Of a stretch of 64,000 nucleotides of DNA, positions 1 to 9,420 are shown piece by piece (the stretch's first letter is position 1; each line of letters opens with the position of its first letter). The notes under the pieces were generated by a model, which made no database searches, was not told the origin of the DNA, and saw nothing but the letters and a program-made list of their open reading frames with translations. The DNA lies in contig NZ_VFNH01000002.1 of the NCBI RefSeq assembly GCF_006715485.1, positions 1,426,001 to 1,490,000 of the forward strand, in the 5' to 3' direction. The position numbers were made by a program, and so were the translations under genes. This DNA comes from Herbaspirillum sp. SJZ107. Its GTDB lineage: Bacteria > Pseudomonadota > Gammaproteobacteria > Burkholderiales > Burkholderiaceae_D.

Positions 1-640
1 CGAAGCTGCCGCTCTCTTCATCGGCTTCGACGTAGCAGGCATTGTCGAGCTGCAGGTATTTGCCGATCAGCGCGCAGGCGGTTTCGATGATGTCGGACGG
101 ATGGTGCAGGCGGCGCAGCGTGTCGACCACCTGCAGCTGCAGCGCGTTGCGGCGCTCGAGCTGCACGCGCTGGGTGGTTTCGCTGGTCACGCACAGCACG
201 CCACGCACCAGGCCCTTTTCGTCGCGCAGCGGCGAATAGGCCAGCGTGAACCAGCCGGTGGCCGGGCGGCCGTCGCGGTACACCGGGCAGGGGACGTCTT
301 CGCCGTAGGTCGGATGCCCGCCCAGCGCGCGTTCGATCAGCGGTTTCACGCCCGGCCACAGGTCGGGCAGTACTTCGGCCAGCGGTTGCCCGAGCGCCTG
401 TGGATGGCGGCTGTCGAGCAGGGCGGCAAAGGCGGCGTTGTACAGGAAGGTCAGTTGCGGACCCCACACCACGTACATCGGGAATTCCGATTCGAGGATC
501 AGGCTGGCCGCGTTGGACAGCGTGGGACTCCAGCAGGCAGGCGGGCCGATGGCGCAGCCAGCCCAGTCATGGGTGTGGTAGCCGGCCCGAATCGCACCGG
601 TGCTGCCGAGGAAGTGAAAAGCGCGGGTTGCAGCTTCCAT
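1..640 (-). CDS. PAS/GAF-domain sensor protein, C-terminus outside window (partial)
   Basis: An open frame on the minus strand begins with ATG at 638-640 and runs off the left edge after 213 residues. Residues about 25-145 read as a PAS fold: a sensor core with MYVVWGPQLTFLYNAAF, then a conserved CPVYRDGRPATGWFTLAYSP stretch and a following 'LVRGVLCVTSETT' linker. The last ~50 residues (RRNALQLQVVDTLRRLHHPSDIIETACALIGKYL) look like the start of a GAF domain. This layout is typical of betaproteobacterial cytoplasmic PAS-GAF histidine kinases, but the kinase part is not in the window, so kinase activity is inferred. A cyclase or other output cannot be excluded. Confidence 0.8.
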   Translation of the reverse strand, partial: MEAATRAFHFLGSTGAIRAGYHTHDWAGCAIGPPACWSPTLSNAASLILESEFPMYVVWGPQLTFLYNAAFAALLDSRHPQALGQPLAEVLPDLWPGVKPLIERALGGHPTYGEDVPCPVYRDGRPATGWFTLAYSPLRDEKGLVRGVLCVTSETTQRVQLERRNALQLQVVDTLRRLHHPSDIIETACALIGKYLQLDNACYVEADEESGSF

Positions 641-848
641 GTCGGGTGCTCCATGGGCTGAAAACAGTCATTTTATTCTTAAAAGCACAATCAGGAACGC
701 GCTGGGCAAAAATATACATTTGCCACGCAAGAATTGCCGATGCCGCCCGAGGAATAAAACATGCCTCGGGCGAACAAGCGGTCATGACAATTTTCTGGTG
801 TTTAAGACAACATGATTGGCAACTCGACATGCCGATCATGCCACATAT
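641..848. other. AT-richer intergenic region with a hairpin
   Basis: This 208-bp gap lies between the start of the PAS/GAF gene and the 3' end of the TonB receptor gene, both on the minus strand. I see one clear inverted repeat, CGCCCGAGG (744-752) and CCTCGGGCG (764-772), 9 perfect pairs around an 11-nt loop. It has no T-run on either strand, so it is not a standard intrinsic terminator, although its position fits the end of the receptor transcript. The promoter of the PAS/GAF gene should also lie here, but I cannot pick it with confidence. Confidence 0.4.
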
Positions 849-2882
849 TTAGAACTTTGCGCGTACGCCGAACACGAAATTCCGTCCCGGCAGCGGCGAA
901 ATATCCTTGAGCAGCGAAGTCGACAGGCGGATGTCCTGGTTCAGCAGGTTTTTCGCCAGCAGGAACCACGTCAGGTCGGCCTGCGCCAAGTGCTGGGTAT
1001 ACGACAGGTTGGCGTCGACCAGGTTGTAGGCCGGCGTCGGCGTGCCCTCGAAGGCGGCCAGGCGGTCCTGGCCGCGCGCGTGGGTCCAGCTGAGGCCGGC
1101 GCGCCAGTCGGCCTGGCGGTAGCCGACGGCAGCGCCAATGCGGTCGGCCGGCTGCAGCGGCAGGCTGCCGCCCTCGTCGAGCTGGCCGCGCGAAGTGTCG
1201 GCGAACAGGCGGCCGTTCCAGCCCATGCCAACTTCGTTATAGGTCAGCTCGGCTTCGCCGCCCTGCACGTGGGCCTTGGCCTGCTCAAAAATGCGCTGGC
1301 GGAATTCGCCGCCGGCGTTGCCGTCCTCGTCCAGCAACGCACTGGTGACGTGGCCATAGATGAAGTCCGCCACATTGTTGCGGAACAGGTTCGCCTTCCA
1401 GCGCACCAGGCCGGTCGTCTTCTGCATCGACAGTTCGATGTTGCGCGAGACTTCCTTCTTGAGGCCGGGGTCGCCGACGTCGAAGGTGAGGGTGGCGTCG
1501 TGCGGGCCGCCCGAGTACAGCTCGTCGGTGGCCGGGGCGCGCTGGGCGTAGGACAGGGTCGCGCCCACGCTGTAGCCCGGCATGAAGGGCCACAGCGCGC
1601 CGACCGAGCCGGAGCCCAGGTCGAAGCTGCGCTCGCGGTTGCCGACTGGTTCGCGATTGACGTTTTCATAGCGTACGCCGGCGTTCAGGCGTACCGGCCC
1701 GATGGCGCTTTCTTCGACCAGGAAGGCCGCCTGCGAGGTCGAGTGGGTGACCGGCACCGTGTCCGGACCGCCTTCTGCGCTGAGGGCCGAGAAATGGGTG
1801 TTCTCGGTCTGTACGCCGAAGGTGCCGTGCAGGTTCATGCCGCCGAGGCTGAACGGCTTGTGGGTCAGTTCCAGGCGCGATTCGAACGAGCGGTTGGTGA
1901 AGTTGACTTCCGGCGTGCCGTCGTCTTCCAGTTCGGCGTGGCGGTAATCGGTGAAGCCGGCCTTGAAGCGAGCGCTTTCCAGGCCCTGCAGCGGGTTGTG
2001 CACCAGGGTGTCGAAGTCGTAGCGGTTCTGGCGCTGGTCGATGCGCGAGCCTTCCTCGGTCGGGATGCCGTACAGGTTCGACAGGTGCGAGGCCGAGAAG
2101 CCGGCGTAGCCCCAGTCGTCGATCCAGGAGGCGCCGGCGCCGATGCTGCGGTTGCGGGTTGCGGAATTCGGCAGGCGGCCCATGCTCGTTGCCGGGTCGT
2201 CCAGCACGCGGTTGCCCGGGATCTTGTAGTCGTTGGTATCGCGCCAGTTGCCGTCGATATGCAGGCCGAGCTTGCCGACCGCGCCGTCCATCGAGCCGGA
2301 CAGGTTGCGGCCGTTGTCGACCGTGCTGTAGCGGCTCTCGACCTGGCCGATCGGCTTGTCTTCCAGCTCGGTGGGGATGCGCTCGTTGACGACGTTGACC
2401 AGGCCGCCGATGGCGCCCGAGCCGTACAGCAGGGCGGCCGGGCCGCGCAGGATCTCGATCTGGCGCGCGACCGCGCCTTCGGAGGCGACCGCGTGGTCGT
2501 TCGACAGGCCGGAGACGTCCGAGGTCGCCATGCCGTTTTCCAGCATCTTTACGCGCGAGCCTTCCATGCCGCGGATGATCGGGCGCGAGGCGCCGGCGCC
2601 GAAGGCGGAGGCCGAGACCCCGAGCTCGCCCTGCAGGGTTTCGCCGAGCGAGCTGCCGACCTTGTCGCGCAGTTCGTCGCCGGCCAGCACCTTGGCCGGG
2701 GTCAGGATCTGGTCGCCTTCGCCGTTGCGAAGAGGATTGGCGGTGACGACGACCTGCTGGATCTTGCCTTCGCTGACGGTGTGCGTCTGCGGATCGGCGT
2801 CAGCGGCGGGGTCGGCTGCGAAAGCCAGCGGTTGGAAGGCGAGCAGGATCGCGCTGGCGAGCAGCGTGCGTTGAATCTTCAT
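849..2882 (-). CDS. TonB-dependent outer-membrane receptor, ZnuD-like
   Basis: Encodes 677 residues. Residues 1-22 are a Sec signal peptide ending in LAFA. The plug domain (about 45-155) contains GASRPIIRGMEGSRVKMLENG and the motif EILRGPAALLYGSGAIGG, both diagnostic of TonB receptors; the rest is a 22-strand barrel ending in an aromatic residue (FVFGVRAKF). The plug wording (DALSxDHA-like 'VSGLSNDHAV', RPIIRGMEG, LLYGSGAIGG) resembles the neisserial zinc receptor ZnuD more than siderophore receptors, so zinc or another divalent metal is a plausible substrate, but this is inference. A small exported Cys/His protein lies 94 bp upstream on the same strand, likely in the same transcript. ATG at 2880-2882 places the signal peptide correctly. 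Confidence 0.9.
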   Translation of the reverse strand: MKIQRTLLASAILLAFQPLAFAADPAADADPQTHTVSEGKIQQVVVTANPLRNGEGDQILTPAKVLAGDELRDKVGSSLGETLQGELGVSASAFGAGASRPIIRGMEGSRVKMLENGMATSDVSGLSNDHAVASEGAVARQIEILRGPAALLYGSGAIGGLVNVVNERIPTELEDKPIGQVESRYSTVDNGRNLSGSMDGAVGKLGLHIDGNWRDTNDYKIPGNRVLDDPATSMGRLPNSATRNRSIGAGASWIDDWGYAGFSASHLSNLYGIPTEEGSRIDQRQNRYDFDTLVHNPLQGLESARFKAGFTDYRHAELEDDGTPEVNFTNRSFESRLELTHKPFSLGGMNLHGTFGVQTENTHFSALSAEGGPDTVPVTHSTSQAAFLVEESAIGPVRLNAGVRYENVNREPVGNRERSFDLGSGSVGALWPFMPGYSVGATLSYAQRAPATDELYSGGPHDATLTFDVGDPGLKKEVSRNIELSMQKTTGLVRWKANLFRNNVADFIYGHVTSALLDEDGNAGGEFRQRIFEQAKAHVQGGEAELTYNEVGMGWNGRLFADTSRGQLDEGGSLPLQPADRIGAAVGYRQADWRAGLSWTHARGQDRLAAFEGTPTPAYNLVDANLSYTQHLAQADLTWFLLAKNLLNQDIRLSTSLLKDISPLPGRNFVFGVRAKF

Positions 2883-2976
2883 GTTGATGAACCTCGAGCA
2901 AATGGATAACGGCCCGCGCCACCCGCATCGGGCGGGCAGCGTGGAGGAGCAAACTTTTAAAAGGGATGCAGGGTTA

Positions 2977-3312
2977 TCAGGCTCGGGGTGGACCGCGCGG
3001 CTGGAAGGCGCACTCGGTCAGCAGGCAGACGCCGGCGGTGGGCGGCAGCGAGGGGGCGGCATACGCCAGCTCGGCGGGAATGAAACGGCGCACCGTGGTC
3101 GGCAGCGCGAACGCGACCTGGGCACTGGCGGCGCACTGGCCGCACAGGTCGTGCAGGCCGGGTTTCTGCGGCTTGCCGTCGCGCTGGCCGTCTTCTGACT
3201 GGGCCAGCGTCTCGCGGAATTCCGACCAGTGCGTATAGCCGTGACCGAGCGACAACTGCTGCGAAACGAGCAGCAGCAGCGACAGCAGCAGGTGGACAAG
3301 GCTACGCGGCAT
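2977..3312 (-). CDS. Small exported Cys/His protein, DUF2946-like
   Basis: Encodes 111 residues starting at ATG 3310-3312. The N-terminus (MPRSLVHLLLSLLLLVSQQL) is a hydrophobic export signal. The middle holds HDLCGQCAASAQVAFALP, a histidine followed by CxxC, and the C-terminus ends in RGPPRA, the short Arg/Pro-rich tail common in DUF2946-type proteins that sit next to TonB receptors in proteobacteria. It lies directly upstream of the ZnuD-like receptor and probably shares its transcript, so a periplasmic role in metal handling is plausible. The family assignment is from motif resemblance only. Confidence 0.65.
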   Translation of the reverse strand: MPRSLVHLLLSLLLLVSQQLSLGHGYTHWSEFRETLAQSEDGQRDGKPQKPGLHDLCGQCAASAQVAFALPTTVRRFIPAELAYAAPSLPPTAGVCLLTECAFQPRGPPRA

Positions 3313-3373
3313 TCAGGTCGGGAGGATGGGCAAGCGGCTATTCTACGCAGGGTGGTTGGATTCTGACAATGAA

Positions 3374-3401
3374 ATAAAAAAGCCGGCTCGAAAGCCGGCT
3401 T
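3374..3401 (-). terminator. Rho-independent terminator after the Bax-inhibitor gene
   Basis: On the minus strand AAGCCGGC-TTTCGA-GCCGGCTT is an 8-bp perfect stem followed by a run of T (read from the A-run at 3374-3381). It lies 31 bp past the stop codon of the minus-strand Bax-inhibitor gene and just before the start of the next minus-strand operon. Confidence 0.85.
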
Positions 3402-3431
3402 CATGATCAGCGTCGGAACGCCCCGTCGCGC

Positions 3432-4115
3432 TTAGTCGCGATTCCCGAAACCGATACCCAGCAACTGCAGCAGGGCGGTGAAGATATTGTAGATGTCGAG
3501 GTAGATCGACAGCGTGGCCGTGATGTAGTTGGTCTCGCCGCCATTCACCACGCGCTGCACGTCGAACAGCAGCCAGGCCGAGAAGATGCCGACGACCATC
3601 ACCAGCAGGGCCAGGTGCAGGGCCGGGATCTGCAGGAACACGTTGGCGACCATGGCCAGCAGCACCACGATGGTGCCGGCGAACAGCCAGCTGCCCATGC
3701 CCGAGAAATCGCGCTTGGACACGGTGGCGATCGTCGCCATCACGCCGAACACCGCCGAGGTGCCGGCAAAGGCGCCCATGATCAGCGCCGGACCGTTGGC
3801 AAAGCCGAGGGTGTGACGCAGCAGCGGGGCCAGCATCAGGCCCATGAAGAAGGTGAAGCCGAGCAGCACCGGTATGCCGGCGGCCGAGTTCTTGGTCTTT
3901 TCGATCGCGAAGATGAAGCCGAACGCGACGGCGAAGAACAGCAGCATGCCCATGACGCCGCGCGGCATGAACAGCCCGCTGGTCACGCCGAGATAGGCAC
4001 CGAACACGGTCGGTATCATCGACAGCGCCAGCAGCCAGTAGGTGTTGCGGACGACACGGTTGCGCGCGGCCTGGGTGGCTACGCCGCCGTACGGTTTTTG
4101 CAGGCTAGGAATCAT
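3432..4115 (-). CDS. Bax inhibitor-1/YccA family membrane protein
   Basis: Encodes 227 residues from ATG at 4113-4115, preceded by a good ribosome site (GGAGG, seven bases upstream). An in-frame upstream ATG at 4209-4211 has no such site and would add a sequence unlike the family. The protein is almost entirely hydrophobic, with about seven transmembrane segments beginning at YWLLALSMIPTVFGAYLGV, and ends in a short polar tail (GFGNRD). Bacterial members such as YccA and YbhL belong to the TMBIM family; YccA interacts with the FtsH protease, and others conduct calcium. Which role applies here cannot be told. It is monocistronic, with its own terminator. Confidence 0.88.
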   Translation of the reverse strand: MIPSLQKPYGGVATQAARNRVVRNTYWLLALSMIPTVFGAYLGVTSGLFMPRGVMGMLLFFAVAFGFIFAIEKTKNSAAGIPVLLGFTFFMGLMLAPLLRHTLGFANGPALIMGAFAGTSAVFGVMATIATVSKRDFSGMGSWLFAGTIVVLLAMVANVFLQIPALHLALLVMVVGIFSAWLLFDVQRVVNGGETNYITATLSIYLDIYNIFTALLQLLGIGFGNRD

Positions 4116-4269
4116 TGATGCCTCCGTTGGAAGATTCGCTTTGCACCCCATATGGGGACTGACCCCGCCATCAACAGTGCATGGGCAAACGATTAAGTCT
4201 GGTCTAAGCATCTGTACGCGGGGTATTTACCGATGCCACTCTAACATCTCGGGCAGAAGCAGCGCAATA

Positions 4270-4298
4270 TCGGTCAAGTAGTCGAACTATGCTAAAAT
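4270..4298 (+). promoter_or_regulatory. Probable ndk promoter (extended -10)
   Basis: TGCTAAAAT (4290-4298) matches an extended -10 element (TGnTAaAAT), about 60 bp before the ndk start codon, in an AT-rich stretch. The matching -35 (TCGGTC, 4270-4275, 17-bp spacing) is weak, which is usual where the -10 is extended. Confidence 0.45.
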
Positions 4299-4360
4299 AG
4301 AAGGTTGATTGAGTCCTCAATTCAAGATTTAAACCTTTCTTTTTATTGGAGTTTTCACAC

Positions 4361-4786
4361 ATGGCAATCGAACGCACCCTGTCGATCATCAAACCTGACG
4401 CCGTCGCAAAGAACGTGATCGGTCAAATCTACAGCCGCTTCGAAGGCGCTGGCCTGAAGATCGTCGCTGCCCGCATGGCCCAGCTGTCGCAAGCCGAAGC
4501 CGAAGGCTTCTACGCTGTGCACTCGGCACGTCCGTTCTTCAAAGACCTGGTCAACTTCATGATCTCGGGTCCGGTCATGATCCAGGTGCTGGAAGGCGAA
4601 AACGCGATTGCCGCTCACCGCGACCTGATGGGCGCGACCGATCCGAAGAAAGCCGCGCCGGGCACCATCCGCGCCGATTTCGCCGACTCCATCGATGCCA
4701 ACGCCGTGCACGGTTCGGACGCTGCTGAAACCGCAGCCGTCGAAATCGCCTACTACTTCCCGGCACTGAACGTCTACTCGCGTTAA
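4361..4786 (+). CDS. ndk: Nucleoside diphosphate kinase
   Basis: Encodes 141 residues, the normal length. NDK transfers the gamma phosphate of ATP to nucleoside diphosphates through a phosphohistidine. The catalytic histidine is His117 in the signature NAVHGSD, and the N-terminal [12 protein letters not shown] is the family's nucleotide-binding start. The start at 4361 is preceded by TTGGAG; an in-frame ATG 15 bp earlier would put extra residues on a very conserved N-terminus and was not chosen. ndk directly precedes rlmN, as in most Burkholderiales. Confidence 0.98.
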   Translation: MAIERTLSIIKPDAVAKNVIGQIYSRFEGAGLKIVAARMAQLSQAEAEGFYAVHSARPFFKDLVNFMISGPVMIQVLEGENAIAAHRDLMGATDPKKAAPGTIRADFADSIDANAVHGSDAAETAAVEIAYYFPALNVYSR

Positions 4787-4905
4787 TCTGGTAACAAACT
4801 TTTTTTGTTGGCCGGCCCTGGCTGGCTTAACATCGCACTATCCCGCTCGCCCATGCTCGCAGAGCCCGGCGGGCGGAACTTATTTTGAAGATACAGGATT
4901 CGAAA

Positions 4906-6074
<1,169 letters not shown>

Positions 6075-6075
<1 letters not shown>

Positions 6076-6890
6076 TGGCAGCGCTGGCCGGACGTATCGC
6101 TTCCGCATCGCTGGCCGCACTGGCCCTGACCCTGCTGTCGGCGTGCGCCGGCAGCCCGGCGGGCGAGTCGCCACGCGAGCTGAAGACGGCGTCCGACCAG
6201 ACCGCCACCGAAAAGCGCGCCCAGATCCGTCTGCAGCTCGCGGTCGGCTATTACCAGGACCGCAAGTACGAGATCGCGCTGGACGAGGTCAAGCAGGCGC
6301 TCGCCGCCGACCCGAACTATGCCGACGCCTACGGCTTCCGCGCACTGATCTATGCCGCCATGGGCGAGAACGCCCTGGCCGATGAAAACTACCGGCATGC
6401 GCTGCGCCTGGCGCCGCGCAACCCGGACCTGTCCAACAACTACGGGCTGTTCCTGTGCGGAGCCGGCGGCAAGCCGGCCCAGGCCATGATCTATTTCGAG
6501 ACCGCGCTGAAGCATCCGGCGTACGGCTCGCCGGTCAAGGCCATGGTAAATGCCGGCAACTGCAGCCTGAAGATGAAGAATGTCGACGCGGCCGAGCGCT
6601 ACCTGCTCGATGCGCTGCGTTACGAACCCGACCTGGCGGCCACCAATGCCGGCCTGGCCCGGGTCTATTTCGAGCGGCGCGACCGCAATCGCGCCGGGTT
6701 TTTCATCAACCGCCTGACGGAGACAGCCAAGCTCGACACGCTGTCGGCCGACGAACTGTGGCTGGCCATCCGGGTCAAGCGCATGGTGGGCGAGCGGGAT
6801 TCGGAAGCGTCGCTCGCGGCCCAGCTGCGCAAGCGCTTCCCCGGCTCGCCTGAATACGCGGCGTTCGAGCGCGGTGCATTTAATGAGTGA
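6075..6890 (+). CDS. pilW: Type IV pilus biogenesis/stability lipoprotein PilW (TPR)
   Basis: Encodes 271 residues. The start has a lipoprotein signal with lipobox LSAC (Cys24), placing it in the outer membrane. From about residue 45 it is built of tetratricopeptide repeats (for example YYQDRKYEIALDEVKQALAA, DPNYADAYGFRALIYAAMG, NPDLSNNYGLFLCGAG). PilW/PilF proteins of this size act in assembly of the PilQ secretin. It is sandwiched between rlmN and rodZ, the normal place for pilW in this lineage, and overlaps both (1 bp with rlmN, 8 bp with rodZ). Confidence 0.93.
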
Positions 6891-7947
6891 GACAACGACA
6901 ATGAGTTCCGAGCGTGCAGAACAGCCAACGACGCCCGACAACCAGCATGGCATCCCGGGCAAGACCCTGGCCGCGCATCGCGAAGCCATGGGCTGGTCGG
7001 TGGAGCAGGTCGCCGATCAACTGAAACTGGCCGTGCGCCAGGTGGTGGCGCTGGAAGCCGGCGACTACGGGTCGCTGCCGAGTCCGGCCGTGACGCGCGG
7101 TTTCGTGCGTGCCTACGCCAAGCTGATGAAGCTGGATCCGGTGCCGCTGGTGGCCCAGATCGAGATGGACGTCCCGGCCGCCGCCGATCTCAGCGCCAAT
7201 ACGGCGGCGACGCGCCGTCCGGCCCCGGCCTCGTTCTCCGAATCGCGCTTCCCGCTGCACGGCAAGCGCTCGTCGCTGCCGCTGGGCTGGATCGCCGGCG
7301 CAGTCGTGGTGGTGGCCGCCGCCGTGGCGGCCTGGCATTTCGGCGTGGTGCCGATGCGCAATAGCGAGCAGGCGGCGCCGGCAGCCAACGGCACCAATGG
7401 CGCCAGCGCAACGGTCGCCACCGGCGTCGCCACTGACAGCGCCAACGGCAGCACCGTCGAAACCCTGCAGAACCCTTCGGTGCCGCTGATTTCGGTGCCG
7501 TCGCCGAACAGCGCTGCACAGGCCACCGCTGCACCGGCCGCCGCGGCACCGGCCGCCGGCCCGGTCGTCAACGTGCCGAATACCAGCGCCACCGGCGCGC
7601 CGCCGACCACGGTGCCGGCCGCGCCCGCGACCCCGGCGGCCACCCAGGCCCCGGCCACGGCGGCCGTCGCCGCGCCGGCCGCCGTGGCGGCCCCGGCAGC
7701 TGCCGGCGCCAACGCGCTGGTATTGAACGTACGCGAGGATTCGTGGATCGAAGTACGGCCGGCCAAAGGCGGCGCGCCGCTGTTTTCGCGCCTGGTCAAG
7801 GGCGGCAGCACGGAAACCGTCAATGTTGCCGGTCCGGTGCGCTTGACCGTCGGCAATCCGGGCGGCGTGTCTGCCACCCTGCGCGGCACTGCGGTGTCGC
7901 TGCCGGCCGTGCCGGGCAAGACCCTGGCCCGTGTGAACCTGCAATAA
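6883..7947 (+). CDS. rodZ: RodZ-like cytoskeletal membrane protein (HTH-TM-DUF4115)
   Basis: Encodes 354 residues from ATG 6883, which overlaps the end of pilW; an ATG at 6901 (MSSERAEQ) is an alternative. Residues about 25-92 form a Cro-type helix-turn-helix ([20 protein letters not shown]), the domain with which RodZ binds MreB. One transmembrane helix follows at about 134-154 ([18 protein letters not shown]). A long Ala/Pro/Thr-rich periplasmic linker leads to a C-terminal domain (about 262-354, [20 protein letters not shown]) typical of RodZ. Role: links MreB to the elongation machinery and keeps rod shape. The linker is low in complexity and likely variable between strains. Confidence 0.93.
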   Translation: MSETTTMSSERAEQPTTPDNQHGIPGKTLAAHREAMGWSVEQVADQLKLAVRQVVALEAGDYGSLPSPAVTRGFVRAYAKLMKLDPVPLVAQIEMDVPAAADLSANTAATRRPAPASFSESRFPLHGKRSSLPLGWIAGAVVVVAAAVAAWHFGVVPMRNSEQAAPAANGTNGASATVATGVATDSANGSTVETLQNPSVPLISVPSPNSAAQATAAPAAAAPAAGPVVNVPNTSATGAPPTTVPAAPATPAATQAPATAAVAAPAAVAAPAAAGANALVLNVREDSWIEVRPAKGGAPLFSRLVKGGSTETVNVAGPVRLTVGNPGGVSATLRGTAVSLPAVPGKTLARVNLQ

Positions 7948-7972
7948 CGAGCAAACAAGCGGAATACGTACT

Positions 7973-9244
7973 ATGAATTCTTCCAACACGCCCATCCCCT
8001 CGGGCCCGCTGCTGCGCCGCGAAAGCCGCGGCGTGCTGGTCCAGCACGGCGCGCGCAAGGTCTGGGTCGGCGGCAATGCCCCGGTCGTCGTGCAATCGAT
8101 GACGAATACCGACACCGCCGACGCGATCGGCACCGCGATCCAGGTCAAGGAGCTGGCGCGCGCCGGTTCCGAGATCGTGCGCATCACGGTGGACACCCCG
8201 GCCGCCGCCGCCGCCGTGCCGCACATCCGCGAACAGCTCGACCGCATGGAGGTCGATGTGCCGCTGGTCGGCGACTTCCACTACAACGGCCACCTGCTGC
8301 TGCGCGACTACCCGGAGTGCGCGCAGGCGCTGTCGAAATACCGCATCAACCCGGGCAACGTGGGACAGGGCGCCAAGCGCGACACCCAGTTCGCCCAGAT
8401 GATCGAGACCGCGATCCGCTACGACAAGCCGGTGCGCATCGGCGTCAACTGGGGCAGCCTGGACCAGTCGCTGCTGGCGCGCATCATGGACGAGAACGCC
8501 GCGCGCGCCCAGCCGTGGACCGCCCAGGCCGTCATGTACGAAGCGCTGATCACCTCGGCCATCGAGAACGCCCAGCGCGCCGAGGAAATCGGCATGCGGC
8601 GCGACCAGATCGTCCTGTCGTGCAAGGTCTCCGGCGTGCAGGACCTGATCGCCGTCTACCGCGAACTGGCCAAGCGCTGCGACTATGCCTTGCACCTGGG
8701 CCTGACCGAGGCCGGCATGGGCAGCAAGGGCATCGTGGCCTCGACCGCGGCGCTGTCGGTGCTGCTGCAGGAAGGCATCGGCGACACCATCCGCATCTCG
8801 CTGACCCCGGAACCGGGCGGCGACCGCACGAAAGAGGTGGTCGTGGGCCAGGAAATCCTGCAGACCATGGGCCTGCGCAAGTTCACCCCGATGGTGATCG
8901 CCTGCCCGGGCTGCGGCCGCACCACCTCGACCGTATTCCAGGAACTGGCCGACAACATCCAGACCTTCCTGCGCGAGCAGATGCCGGAATGGAAGAAGAC
9001 CTATCCGGGCGTGGAAGCGATGAACGTGGCCGTGATGGGCTGTATCGTCAACGGTCCGGGCGAATCGAAGCACGCCAACATCGGCATCTCGCTGCCGGGT
9101 ACCGGCGAGTCGCCGGCGGCCCCGGTCTTTGTGGATGGGCAAAAGGTCGCTACACTGCGGGGCGAGCGGATCGTGGATGAGTTCCAGACGATCGTGCTCG
9201 ACTATGTAAAGAAGAATTACGGGAAGCAGCCCGAAACCGTTTAA
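7973..9244 (+). CDS. ispG: 4-hydroxy-3-methylbut-2-en-1-yl diphosphate synthase IspG
   Basis: Encodes 423 residues. IspG reduces MEcPP to HMBPP in the non-mevalonate isoprenoid pathway, using a [4Fe-4S] cluster. The cluster cysteines are visible in [15 protein letters not shown] and in [17 protein letters not shown] near the C-terminus; the TIM-barrel start is recognisable in [20 protein letters not shown]. It is 25 bp downstream of rodZ and precedes hisS, a common order in proteobacteria. A large palindrome separates it from hisS. Confidence 0.98.
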   Translation: MNSSNTPIPSGPLLRRESRGVLVQHGARKVWVGGNAPVVVQSMTNTDTADAIGTAIQVKELARAGSEIVRITVDTPAAAAAVPHIREQLDRMEVDVPLVGDFHYNGHLLLRDYPECAQALSKYRINPGNVGQGAKRDTQFAQMIETAIRYDKPVRIGVNWGSLDQSLLARIMDENAARAQPWTAQAVMYEALITSAIENAQRAEEIGMRRDQIVLSCKVSGVQDLIAVYRELAKRCDYALHLGLTEAGMGSKGIVASTAALSVLLQEGIGDTIRISLTPEPGGDRTKEVVVGQEILQTMGLRKFTPMVIACPGCGRTTSTVFQELADNIQTFLREQMPEWKKTYPGVEAMNVAVMGCIVNGPGESKHANIGISLPGTGESPAAPVFVDGQKVATLRGERIVDEFQTIVLDYVKKNYGKQPETV

Positions 9245-9262
9245 ACGGCTACGTGCGTAAAA

Positions 9263-9373
9263 CGTCGCCCCTGACCTGGCCGGTCGCCTTGGCAGGGGTC
9301 CAATTTGCACGCGTTACGACGGCTCGTAAAACTTGGGCCCCTGCCAAGGCGACCGGCCAGGTCAGGGGCGACG
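9263..9373. repeat. Long inverted repeat between ispG and hisS (41-bp arms)
   Basis: Arms 9263-9303 and 9333-9373 are complementary at 40 of 41 positions (only T9299 against G9337 is not Watson-Crick, a G-T pair) around a 29-nt loop. The outer part (GTCGCCCCTG) and inner part (CAGGGG-CCCAA) match the palindromic repeats at 11508 and 21362, but both arms hold an extra ~19-bp block (ACCTGGCCGGTCGCCTTGG) in place of the usual CGAAGG. It ends 47 bp before the hisS start codon and has no T-run. Confidence 0.9.
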
Positions 9374-9420
9374 GTCTCACGGGTGCGGGTATGGACCGGC
9401 ACCCAGAAGGAAGAAATAGA

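Noticed and set aside
816..2909. A 697-residue open frame on the plus strand across the TonB receptor gene
   Set aside because: It is the antisense of a clear TonB receptor; its protein is a low-complexity Val/Ala/Arg/Gly mix with no family motifs.
4793..4809. A terminator after ndk (AACAAACTTTTTTTGTT)
   Set aside because: The stem is only six A-T pairs, too weak to call.
9253..9420. A longer hisS start at 9253
   Set aside because: It would translate the palindromic repeat, and the conserved start with a good ribosome site is at 9421.
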